DNA of 64,000 bases from Candidatus Pelagibacterales bacterium. GTDB taxonomy: Bacteria > Pseudomonadota > Alphaproteobacteria > TMED109. Both the position numbers and the translations under genes were made by a program. The DNA is taken from NCBI GenBank assembly GCA_002715505.1, contig PAZF01000017.1:1-64000 (forward strand), written 5' to 3'. This document shows positions 53,063 to 61,515 of this stretch, piece by piece (the first letter of the stretch is position 1; the number at the start of each line of letters is the position of its first letter). The notes under the pieces were generated by a model. The model saw nothing but the letters and a program-made list of their open reading frames with translations. It ran no database searches and was not told the origin of the DNA.

Positions 53063-53818
53063 TTATTTGTAACTAAAGAGCTTGTGGTTTATTAACCATT
53101 TTAGCCATTTTTTTTCAATAGATAATCCAGAATCATAATGACAAACAGAACTTTCAAAAATAGTGGATAATATAGCACTATATTCTGGCTTCTGATTTTT
53201 ATAAAGACTTAGCATTTTAGAATTATAAAATATAAAAGTGTTAGTAAATGTTTGATCCCAAAAAGTTTTTGTTTCACCTATTTTGTTAAAATTATCTATT
53301 GTATTGTTAAATAATTTCAAATTTATACATTGATCATAGTTTAATTCTTTATCAATTAAAAATGCTTTTAACGCATTATTATATCCAATTAATCTTGTTA
53401 ACCTTTGAGTAGTTCCTAAAAAAGGCATAATGCCATTTTTAGTTTCGTTAAGTTTAAGTATAGTACTCTTTTCAGCTTTAATAAAGTTGCATAATAAGGC
53501 TATCTCCATAGCTGGACCCATTACTTCACCTTTAATTTCAGAGGTAAATAAAATTTTACTTTCTTGTAAAATTTTAGAAACTGAATGAAGCGTATTTAAG
53601 GTATTATCTAAATCAATATTACCCTTTCCAACGATCATACTTTCTAATAGTAGTTTAGTTTTAAAGTTTCCAATAATTCTTAACTTTTTAAAGTTACTTT
53701 CATTTTCTATTTTCTGTAATAAACTTAGAAGATTTTTAAAACTATTAAAATCAAATTCTTCACCAATAATTTCAAGAGCAGAATTTTTTTCAGAAAATTC
53801 AAATGTTACTGGTATCAC
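53063..53818 (-). CDS. enoyl-CoA hydratase-only FadJ-like protein (3-hydroxyacyl-CoA dehydrogenase domain absent)
   Basis: GPAMEIALLCN, LNETKNGIMPFLGTTQRLTRLIG crotonase-like; C-terminus AILSTIFESS...SGLSIEKKWLKWL matches FadJ linker; ORF ends at 251 aa. Confidence 0.75.
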   Translation of the reverse strand: MIPVTFEFSEKNSALEIIGEEFDFNSFKNLLSLLQKIENESNFKKLRIIGNFKTKLLLESMIVGKGNIDLDNTLNTLHSVSKILQESKILFTSEIKGEVMGPAMEIALLCNFIKAEKSTILKLNETKNGIMPFLGTTQRLTRLIGYNNALKAFLIDKELNYDQCINLKLFNNTIDNFNKIGETKTFWDQTFTNTFIFYNSKMLSLYKNQKPEYSAILSTIFESSVCHYDSGLSIEKKWLKWLINHKLFSYK

Positions 53819-53819
53819 A

Positions 53820-55028
53820 CTAAACTCTTTCTATAATTGTAGCTGTTCCCATGCCTGCACCTACACATAATGTTATTAATCCTGTGCAGAGCTCTCTTCT
53901 TTCAAGTTCATCTAAAAGGGTCCCCAATAACATTGCTCCTGTTGCACCTAATGGATGACCCATAGCAATAGCGCCACCATTTACATTAACAACGTCTTCA
54001 TTAATTTTCATTGCATCAATAAACCTTAAAACGACTGCAGCAAAAGCTTCATTAACTTCAAATAAATCAATATCATTAGCATCCATATTTGCTCTTTTAA
54101 GAACTTTTTTTGTTGCATACTCAGGACCGGTTAACATTATTGTTGGTTCTGTTCCTACAGAAGAAAAGGCTTTAATTTTTGCTCTGGGCTTTAAATTTAA
54201 TTTTTTTCCTATTTCTTCATTGCCTATTAAAACAGCTGCTGCTCCGTCAACTATGCCAGATGAATTTCCAGCATGATGTACGTGATTTATTTTTTTATTT
54301 TTAGGATATTTCATAAGAGCTATATCATCTAGGCCTGTATCTTTTCCTATATTTTCAAAAGAAGGTTTAAGTGATCCTAAGGTTTGCATAGTTGTACCTT
54401 TTCTAATTAATTCGTCGTGACTTAGCATTAAATCACCATTTTGATCATGAATATCAAAAACACTATTTTTAAAATATTCTTTACTCCAAGCATTGCTGGC
54501 TTTTTTCTGAGAGTTTACTGCATAAAAATCAACATCATCTCTATTATAATTATATTCTGTAGCTAACAAATCAGCGGATATTCCTTGAGGAATAAAATAG
54601 GTTTTAAAAGCAACAGATGGATCAGTCATCCAAGCTCCTCCTGCACTTCCCAATGGAACTCTGGACATAGACTCCACTCCTCCACCAATTGTTAAATCAG
54701 ATTGTCCGCTAATAACTTGTGCTGCAGCTATGTTACATGCTTCTAGACCTGAAGCACAAAATCTATCAACTTGAGTTCCAGGCACTGACTGGTCATAATC
54801 AGCGTCTAATACTGCTATTCTTGCTATATCTGATCCTTGTTCAAAAACGGGATGCACACAACCTAATACAACATCATCCAAAAAACTAGTTTTTAAAGAG
54901 TTTCTATCCTTAATTTTTCTGAGAGTTTTTGAGGCAAGTTTAATTGGAGATATTTGATGTAAAGAGCCACTTCTTTTTCCTATTCCTCTAGGTGTTCTAA
55001 TAGCATCATAAATATAAGCATCATTCAT
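53820..55028 (-). CDS. acetyl-CoA C-acyltransferase (thiolase)
   Basis: YDAIRTPRG, QVDRFCASGLEACNIAAAQV, NVNGGAIAMGHPLGATGA, CVGAGMGTA. Confidence 0.96.
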   Translation of the reverse strand: MNDAYIYDAIRTPRGIGKRSGSLHQISPIKLASKTLRKIKDRNSLKTSFLDDVVLGCVHPVFEQGSDIARIAVLDADYDQSVPGTQVDRFCASGLEACNIAAAQVISGQSDLTIGGGVESMSRVPLGSAGGAWMTDPSVAFKTYFIPQGISADLLATEYNYNRDDVDFYAVNSQKKASNAWSKEYFKNSVFDIHDQNGDLMLSHDELIRKGTTMQTLGSLKPSFENIGKDTGLDDIALMKYPKNKKINHVHHAGNSSGIVDGAAAVLIGNEEIGKKLNLKPRAKIKAFSSVGTEPTIMLTGPEYATKKVLKRANMDANDIDLFEVNEAFAAVVLRFIDAMKINEDVVNVNGGAIAMGHPLGATGAMLLGTLLDELERRELCTGLITLCVGAGMGTATIIERV

Positions 55029-55037
55029 AAATATCTC

Positions 55038-56174
55038 CTATAATTTTCTACTTATTATTTCCTTCATTATTTCGTTGGTTCCACCATAAATTCTTTGCAC
55101 TCTCGAATCTAAAAAAGCTTTGGCAATTGGATACTCTTGCATATAGCCATAGCCACCAAATAATTGCAGGCATTCATCCATCACTTTAAATTGTAAATCT
55201 GTACACCATAATTTTGCAATAGCTCCATCTTCGGCTGAGAAGTTATTTTGAATATGTTCTCCTATGCACTTATCAATATAAGTTCTGGCAACAGTAATTT
55301 CAGCTTTTAGTTTTGCTAAGATAAATTTAGTATTTTGAAAATCTATTATTTTCTTATCAAAAGCTTTCCTGTCTTTAGTATAAGAAATTGTCCAATTTAA
55401 AGCTGATTCTGCAGCTGAAATTGCAGTAACAGCTATAGAAAGTCTTTCTTGGGGAAGTTCATCCATAAGCTGAAAAAATCCGTGTCCTGAATTACCAAGT
55501 ATATTATCTAAAGGCAATTCAATATCTTCAAAGTATAGTTCTGAGGTATCTTGAGCTTTCATTCCTATTTTTTTAAGGTTTCTTCCTCTTTTAAATCCCT
55601 TTCTATAATCTTCACATAATATAATCGAAATTCCTTTAGCTTTTTTTTTCAAATCTGTTTTTGCTATAACTAAAATTAAATTAGCGTTTTGACCATTAGT
55701 TATAAAAGTCTTTGATCCGCTTAAAATTATCTTATTTTCTTTTATTATTGCTTTAGTTCTTATATTTTGCAGATCTGATCCTGTATTTGGTTCAGTCATA
55801 GCTATCGCTGTAATCATTTCACCTTTTACCATTTTAGGAAGATAAGAATTTTTTTGCTTTTCTGAACTATAATTAACTATATATGGTGCTACTATGTCAG
55901 AATGTACAGCAAATCCAGGGCCTGTAGCTCCTACTTTAGCAAGTTCTTCAATTATAATTACATTAAATCTGAAATCACCACCTATTCCCCCATATTTTTT
56001 AGGAACATTGGGACAGAGCAATCCAACTTCTCCTGCTTTTAACCATAAATCTTTGGGCACTATACCATTTTGCTCCCATTTTTCATGAAATGGGCGTATT
56101 TCTTTTTCAATAAATTTAGATGCAGTTTCCCTAAAGAAGTTTTGTTCTTCAGTAAATATATTTCTTTCAAACAT
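55038..56174 (-). CDS. acyl-CoA dehydrogenase
   Basis: AIAMTEPNTGSDLQNIRT, KTFITNGQNANL, LQLFGGYGYMQEYPIAKAFLDSRVQRIYGGTNEIM. Confidence 0.97.
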   Translation of the reverse strand: MFERNIFTEEQNFFRETASKFIEKEIRPFHEKWEQNGIVPKDLWLKAGEVGLLCPNVPKKYGGIGGDFRFNVIIIEELAKVGATGPGFAVHSDIVAPYIVNYSSEKQKNSYLPKMVKGEMITAIAMTEPNTGSDLQNIRTKAIIKENKIILSGSKTFITNGQNANLILVIAKTDLKKKAKGISIILCEDYRKGFKRGRNLKKIGMKAQDTSELYFEDIELPLDNILGNSGHGFFQLMDELPQERLSIAVTAISAAESALNWTISYTKDRKAFDKKIIDFQNTKFILAKLKAEITVARTYIDKCIGEHIQNNFSAEDGAIAKLWCTDLQFKVMDECLQLFGGYGYMQEYPIAKAFLDSRVQRIYGGTNEIMKEIISRKL

Positions 56175-56218
56175 TTTTTAAATTTTATATTAAATAATTG
56201 TTTTGTAAAATGTAATCA

Positions 56219-57004
56219 TTACTTTATAAATTGTTTATAAAGCTTTCTCATTCCAATAATCCATTTATCTGTATCATCTGCTTTAATTTTAATATATTTT
56301 TTTACTATTTCATGAGGAGTTATTAAAAATTTTCCTAAAACCATTTGGTCTAAGGCTATTACAGCAACTTGATTTGCTTCTAACATTCCATTAATTCCTG
56401 CTACTCCACCCTTTTCTATTTTTGCAGTCATAGGAGTATTCACGCCTTGAGGACAAAGAACACTTACTCCTATTCCAAGATCACCATACGTTATTGATAA
56501 CCATTCTGCGAAACCTACTGTAGCGTGTTTAGTTGTTGAATAAGTAGCAGATCCAACTTGAGATAATAAACCAGCTGCTGAAGCTGTTATTAAAAACCAT
56601 CCATTCTTTTTTAAGAGCATTTTTTTAATAGAGTTCCTTACTATATTGGTATGTTGTAAAACATTTGTTTTCCAAATATTATTCCAATGTTCAACTGTAG
56701 CTAAGCCATCATCATCTCTTGCTATCCCAGCATTGCTACATATTAAGTCAATTGTATTATATTTTTTTATGATTTCTTCAAATACTTCTTTTATTTCCTT
56801 GTCCTCTCCAACATCGCATTTATAAAAGTCAACGTTATCTTGGTCACGCCTTAAAATATCAATATTTATAATTTTTTTTGCTTTTCTCTTTTTTAATTCT
56901 TCAATAATTGCTAAACCTATACCGCTGGATCCTCCCGTAACTACACAAATTGAATTAAGAGGATTAAATCCTTTTTTATTAGCATAAGTTTTATTTTCAA
57001 TCAT
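56219..57004 (-). CDS. SDR family oxidoreductase
   Basis: VVTGGSSGIGLAI, CSNAGIA, YSTTKHA. Confidence 0.93.
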   Translation of the reverse strand: MIENKTYANKKGFNPLNSICVVTGGSSGIGLAIIEELKKRKAKKIINIDILRRDQDNVDFYKCDVGEDKEIKEVFEEIIKKYNTIDLICSNAGIARDDDGLATVEHWNNIWKTNVLQHTNIVRNSIKKMLLKKNGWFLITASAAGLLSQVGSATYSTTKHATVGFAEWLSITYGDLGIGVSVLCPQGVNTPMTAKIEKGGVAGINGMLEANQVAVIALDQMVLGKFLITPHEIVKKYIKIKADDTDKWIIGMRKLYKQFIK

Positions 57005-57055
57005 GAGATTTTCTTTTAAAATATTTTTTTATGGAATATAGTATATTGATAAAAA

Positions 57056-58138
57056 ATGTTAATAGATAGAAAAAGTTACAGAACCATATGGCACGATAAA
57101 GTTTTAGAAAAAGTTCAAATAATTGATCAAACTAAACTACCATTTTCTTTAGAAATAATTTCTCTTGAATGCCTTGACGATGTTTTAGAGGCAATAAACA
57201 GTATGCAGGTAAGAGGAGCACCTTTAATTGGAGCAACAGCAGCTTTTGGTATTTATCTGGCTTATAGGGAGCTTAAGGATAAAACTAAAATAGCTGAAGC
57301 TGCAGCTAAAATTAAAAACACCAGGCCAACTGCAGTAAATCTTTTTTGGGCAGTTGATAAAATGATGGGAAAAATTAATCACAGCATAGATAAAAATATT
57401 ATGCAAAAAACTTTATTAGAAGAAGCTGAAAAAATTTGTGAATCTGATGTAGATGCATGTAAAAAAATAGGAATAAATGGTTTTGAATTAATTAAAAAAA
57501 TTCATGATAATAAAAAAAATACGGTAAATATTTTAACTCATTGCAATGCCGGTTGGTTGGCAACAATAGACTGGGGTACAGCTACTGCTCCTATTTATTT
57601 AGCAAAAAAAAATAATATTGATATTCATGTATGGGTTGACGAAACTAGACCAAGGAATCAAGGTGCTTCTCTTACAAGCTATGAATTAAATCACGAACAA
57701 GTCGATAATACTATAATTACTGACAATTCAGCAGGACTACTAATGCAAAGAAATCAGATTGATTTATGTATTGTCGGAGCTGATAGGGTTACTTATACTG
57801 GACATGTTGCAAACAAAATAGGGACTTTTTTAAAAGCAGTGATTGCAAAAGAATTTAGAATTCCTTTTTATGTAGCAATACCAATAAGTACCATAGATTG
57901 GAATACAAGGAACTATAATGATATTGCAATAGAGGAGAGAAGTGATAATGAACTAAGAAAAATTACTGGTTTAGATAATGAAAATAGAATTAAAACCTTA
58001 GATATTTACCCGAAAAATAGTAAGGTATACAATCCAGCTTTTGACATTACTCCTAAAGAATTCGTTCAGTCTTTGATAACAAATAAAGGCATTATAAAAC
58101 CTAATGAAGATGATATAGCAAAGCTGAAAGATGATTGA
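57056..58138 (+). CDS. mtnA: S-methyl-5-thioribose-1-phosphate isomerase
   Basis: MQVRGAPLIGATAAFG, ILTHCNAGWLATIDWGTA, VWVDETRPRNQGASLTSYEL, VGADRVTYTGHVANKIGT. Confidence 0.96.
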   Translation: MLIDRKSYRTIWHDKVLEKVQIIDQTKLPFSLEIISLECLDDVLEAINSMQVRGAPLIGATAAFGIYLAYRELKDKTKIAEAAAKIKNTRPTAVNLFWAVDKMMGKINHSIDKNIMQKTLLEEAEKICESDVDACKKIGINGFELIKKIHDNKKNTVNILTHCNAGWLATIDWGTATAPIYLAKKNNIDIHVWVDETRPRNQGASLTSYELNHEQVDNTIITDNSAGLLMQRNQIDLCIVGADRVTYTGHVANKIGTFLKAVIAKEFRIPFYVAIPISTIDWNTRNYNDIAIEERSDNELRKITGLDNENRIKTLDIYPKNSKVYNPAFDITPKEFVQSLITNKGIIKPNEDDIAKLKDD

Positions 58139-58772
58139 TTTAAAAAAAAAGAAAATTATAAAATATTCTAAATTATTAGTAAAAAATGGTTTATCTCCAC
58201 TTAGGTCTGGAAATATATCAATAAGACATAAAATTAAAAATATAGATGGATTTTTTATTTCACCTTCTGGAAAGAAAAATGACCAGATAAAAATAAATGA
58301 TATCGTTTTTGTTTCAATGTCAGGAAAAATATATGAAAATAAAAAACCTTCTTCTGAGTGGGGCTTTCATTTAGATCTTTATAAGCATACTAATTGTAAT
58401 GCTGTTGTTCATGCTCATTCAAAATTTGCTGTTATAAGCTCTTGCTTATATAAACAAATACCAGCATTTCATTATATGGTTGCTCTAACAAATTCTAAAT
58501 CAATTAAAGTAGCAAGATACGCTTTATTCGGCTCTAAAAGCCTTTCTAAAAATATTATAAAAGCTATTGGTACATCAAAAACTTGTTTAATTTCAAACCA
58601 TGGTCAAATTAGTATAGGGAATTCTATAGAAAACGCTTTTGAATTAGCTGAAGAAGTAGAGTTGCTTTGTGACTATTATTATCATTGCCGATTACAAAAA
58701 ATACCTAAAAATATTAGTAATAAGGAAATGGATAAAGTTCTGAATAAAATTCTTAATTACAAATCAGACTAG
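58131..58772 (+). CDS. class II aldolase/adducin family protein (possible methylthioribulose/deoxyribulose-phosphate aldolase)
   Basis: LSPLRSGNISIRH, FISPSGKKNDQI, VVHAHSKFAVISS, ISNHGQISIG; overlaps end of mtnA. Confidence 0.88.
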   Translation: MIDLKKKKIIKYSKLLVKNGLSPLRSGNISIRHKIKNIDGFFISPSGKKNDQIKINDIVFVSMSGKIYENKKPSSEWGFHLDLYKHTNCNAVVHAHSKFAVISSCLYKQIPAFHYMVALTNSKSIKVARYALFGSKSLSKNIIKAIGTSKTCLISNHGQISIGNSIENAFELAEEVELLCDYYYHCRLQKIPKNISNKEMDKVLNKILNYKSD

Positions 58773-58776
58773 TTTT

Positions 58777-58851
58777 TGGTGCTCCAAGGCAGAATTGAAC
58801 TGCCATTTCGCCCTTACCAAGGGCGTGTAATAACCATTATACGATTGGAGC
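58777..58851 (-). tRNA. tRNA-Thr(GGT), CCA encoded
   Basis: Reverse complement GCTCCAA...CGCCC-TTGGTAA-GGGCG...GGCAGTTCAATTCTGCC-TTGGAGC-A-CCA folds as cloverleaf; anticodon GGT. Confidence 0.95.
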
Positions 58852-58969
58852 TTTTGCGTAATATATCAAATAATTTGTAATTATAAATAATTAATTATTT
58901 TTTCGATAAAACTGGTGAACTAAAAAAAAAAAAGTAGCGTAAAAAATGTAGTAAAAATAAGGAGCTATA

Positions 58970-59206
58970 ATGAAAAATTTTCTATTAATTTTAAGCATGT
59001 TAATTTTAACTACAAAATCTTTTGCGTGTGATCATTTTGATTTTAAAAATGAAAAAAATATTCAAAATCTAATGGGTAAAAAATCAAAGTTTTATGACGC
59101 CTACAGGCAAGGTAAGTGCGTTCTAGAAAATGCTCTAGAGCCATTGTCTGCCGAGCAAAAAAAAATAATAGCTAATTTAATAGCTAAAACATATACTGAC
59201 AAATAA
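58970..59206 (+). CDS. small secreted hypothetical protein, 78 aa
   Basis: Signal peptide MKNFLLILSMLILTTKSFA|C; upstream aaggagc SD. Confidence 0.65.
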   Translation: MKNFLLILSMLILTTKSFACDHFDFKNEKNIQNLMGKKSKFYDAYRQGKCVLENALEPLSAEQKKIIANLIAKTYTDK

Positions 59207-59343
59207 ATTCTGTAGAAACTGATATAATTTAAGATCAATGTATATGGCTCTTAATCTTAACTACTGATAATTCACTACTTATTATTTATTTTAAATTATA
59301 AAATTAAATATTTTTTTAAAACATAATATACATAAAAATAATA

Positions 59344-59787
59344 TTATGTGAATTCAATAAGATTTACTGTTTTCTCTTTAACATCAATTAAAATAATTTT
59401 CTTTGAATTATAAACTTTTGTATATTCTAATAATTGTCTTCTAGTGGATATATTTTGTATCGAAGCAGACTTGCCAGTTTTAACCTCTGCTATATAAAAT
59501 TCATTATCCTTTTTAACTAGATAATCAGGCCTTATAAAATAGTATTGTGGTACATTATTATTTAACAAGCTACCTTTTAAAGTTATTTGTTGATCAATAA
59601 TTTGATATCCATGATTTTTTAACAAATTAATTGCTTTTTTTTCTCCTAATTTTCCTCTTAATTTAATATAAAAAAATAATAAAATTTTATATATTTTTCT
59701 TAGAAACCAACCAAATATTAAGATTATTGTTACTAAAACTATAAGCTTAATATTATTATTTTCTAACAAATTTAAGATATTATTCAT
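59344..59787 (-). CDS. membrane-anchored PD-(D/E)XK nuclease-like protein
   Basis: N-terminal TM helix; GEKKAINLLKNHGYQII ... IRPDYLVKKDNEFYIAEVKTG (PD...ExK pattern). Confidence 0.72.
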   Translation of the reverse strand: MNNILNLLENNNIKLIVLVTIILIFGWFLRKIYKILLFFYIKLRGKLGEKKAINLLKNHGYQIIDQQITLKGSLLNNNVPQYYFIRPDYLVKKDNEFYIAEVKTGKSASIQNISTRRQLLEYTKVYNSKKIILIDVKEKTVNLIEFT

Positions 59788-59847
59788 AAAAATATTTCTG
59801 TATTATAATTAAAATATTGAATAAGTTAAAATTTAAATAGGTTTGTC

Positions 59848-60678
59848 ATAAAAATATCAGTAGTAATTCCAACTTTTAACAGAGTGCAATTTATTGAAAA
59901 TACAATAAAATCAGTTCTGGAACAAAGTTATAAAGTAGATGAAATAATAGTAGTAGATAATAATTCTACGGACAATACATGTGAATTAGTAAAAAACAAA
60001 TTTCCTAACGTTAGGTTATTAAGAGAAAATCAACAGGGTGTAAGTTATGCTAGAAACACAGGGATTAATAATGCTAAGAATAATTGGATAGCTTTTTTAG
60101 ACTCAGACGACCAATGGTTAAGAAACAAAATAGAACTTCAAGTAAATAAGGTTAAAAGTCATAATTATAATTCTTTATTTGTGCACACAGATGAAATCTG
60201 GATAAAAAATGGAAAAAAAATTAATCAAAAAAAAAAACATATGAAGCTAGAAGGGTATATTTATAAAGAGTGTTTAAATATGTGTATTATATCTCCATCA
60301 AGTGTTTTAGTTAATAGACATTTATTCAATGAATACGGTATGTTTAGACCTTGGTTAAAAGTTTGTGAAGATTACGAACTTTGGTTAAGATTTACAAGCA
60401 AAGTTCCTATTTACTTAGTAAATGTGCCATGTGTAGTAAAGTATGGAGGACATCCTGGGCAACTTTCGAAAAAGCACTGGGGTATAGATAGATTTAGAGT
60501 AAGAGCTCTAGAAAAACTAATTCTAAGATTTAACTTAAATAAAATACAAACAAAAGATACAACAAATGCCTTAATTTCAAAAATTAAAGTTATAATATCG
60601 GGTGCAGAAAAAAGAAAAAACAAAAAAATTATGAAAATATATAATTTTAAAAAAAATTATTGGAAAGATAAAATTTAA
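59848..60678 (+). CDS. family 2 glycosyltransferase; apparent non-AUG (ATA) start
   Basis: IKISVVIPTFNRVQFIENTIKSVLEQSYKVDEIIVVDNNSTDNT; AFLDSDDQWL; only ATA/ATT in frame before the b1 strand. Confidence 0.85.
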   Translation: MKISVVIPTFNRVQFIENTIKSVLEQSYKVDEIIVVDNNSTDNTCELVKNKFPNVRLLRENQQGVSYARNTGINNAKNNWIAFLDSDDQWLRNKIELQVNKVKSHNYNSLFVHTDEIWIKNGKKINQKKKHMKLEGYIYKECLNMCIISPSSVLVNRHLFNEYGMFRPWLKVCEDYELWLRFTSKVPIYLVNVPCVVKYGGHPGQLSKKHWGIDRFRVRALEKLILRFNLNKIQTKDTTNALISKIKVIISGAEKRKNKKIMKIYNFKKNYWKDKI

Positions 60679-60684
60679 ACCTAC

Positions 60685-61515
60685 ATGAATAAAAAAAATT
60701 TAAGATTTATTATAGCTTTAAGTGTAGAAGCAAAAAGTATTATAGAGTTATATAAATTAAAAGAAATAAATTTACCTCCAAATATATTTAAAATTTATAA
60801 AAATATAGACTTAAATATTTGGCTAATTATATCAGGAATAGGAAATGTTAATTCAGCAGCTGCCACAATTTATTTATATAAAAGCAGCCCTAAGAATAAA
60901 AAAAATATTTGGATTAATGTAGGAATGGCAGGAAGTAAAAATTTTGATGTTGGATCTATTTTTAATATTAAGAAAGTGAGTTACAAGAATACATTAAAAG
61001 AAGAAAGCTTTTACTTAAGTACTTTAGTTAATACAAAAATACCAATAAATGAAATTGTGAGTGTAGATACTCCAGAATATAATTTTAAAAAGAAAAAATC
61101 TATATATGAAATGGAGGGTTATGGTTTTATAAAAACAGTAGAGAGGTTTTGTAGCAGGGAGCTAATTATTATTATTAAAATAATTTCTGACAATGAAAAA
61201 ATACCACCCATTAACTTTATTAAAACTACTAAACATTTTATGAAATCTAATATCAAGGCTTTAGAGGAATTAATAAATGATTATATAAAAATATCATCAA
61301 GCATAAAAAATAAAAGAAAGTATAATATTAACATCATAAATAAAAAATTTCATATAACTTATTCTAGTAAAGTTATTATAGAGGATCTAGCTTTTAAGTT
61401 TGAAAAAATTTATTCTAGAAAAGAACTTGAAATAATTTTATCGGAAGCTAAAACTTTAAAGGATTTTATTAGAGAGGTTAAAAAAAAAATTAACTCTTAT
61501 GTACTAAAAATATAA
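60685..61515 (+). CDS. nucleoside phosphorylase/nucleosidase superfamily-like protein
   Basis: FIIALSVEAKSI, IISGIGNVNSAAATIYL, NVGMAG, YEMEGYGFIKTVE (DMEG-like motif). Confidence 0.75.
   Translation: MNKKNLRFIIALSVEAKSIIELYKLKEINLPPNIFKIYKNIDLNIWLIISGIGNVNSAAATIYLYKSSPKNKKNIWINVGMAGSKNFDVGSIFNIKKVSYKNTLKEESFYLSTLVNTKIPINEIVSVDTPEYNFKKKKSIYEMEGYGFIKTVERFCSRELIIIIKIISDNEKIPPINFIKTTKHFMKSNIKALEELINDYIKISSSIKNKRKYNINIINKKFHITYSSKVIIEDLAFKFEKIYSRKELEIILSEAKTLKDFIREVKKKINSYVLKI

Noticed and set aside
59226-59265. TTAAGAT...ATCTTAA inverted repeat after the small secreted gene as a terminator
   Set aside because: Weak AT-only stem with a long loop and no immediate U-tract; not distinguishable from background.
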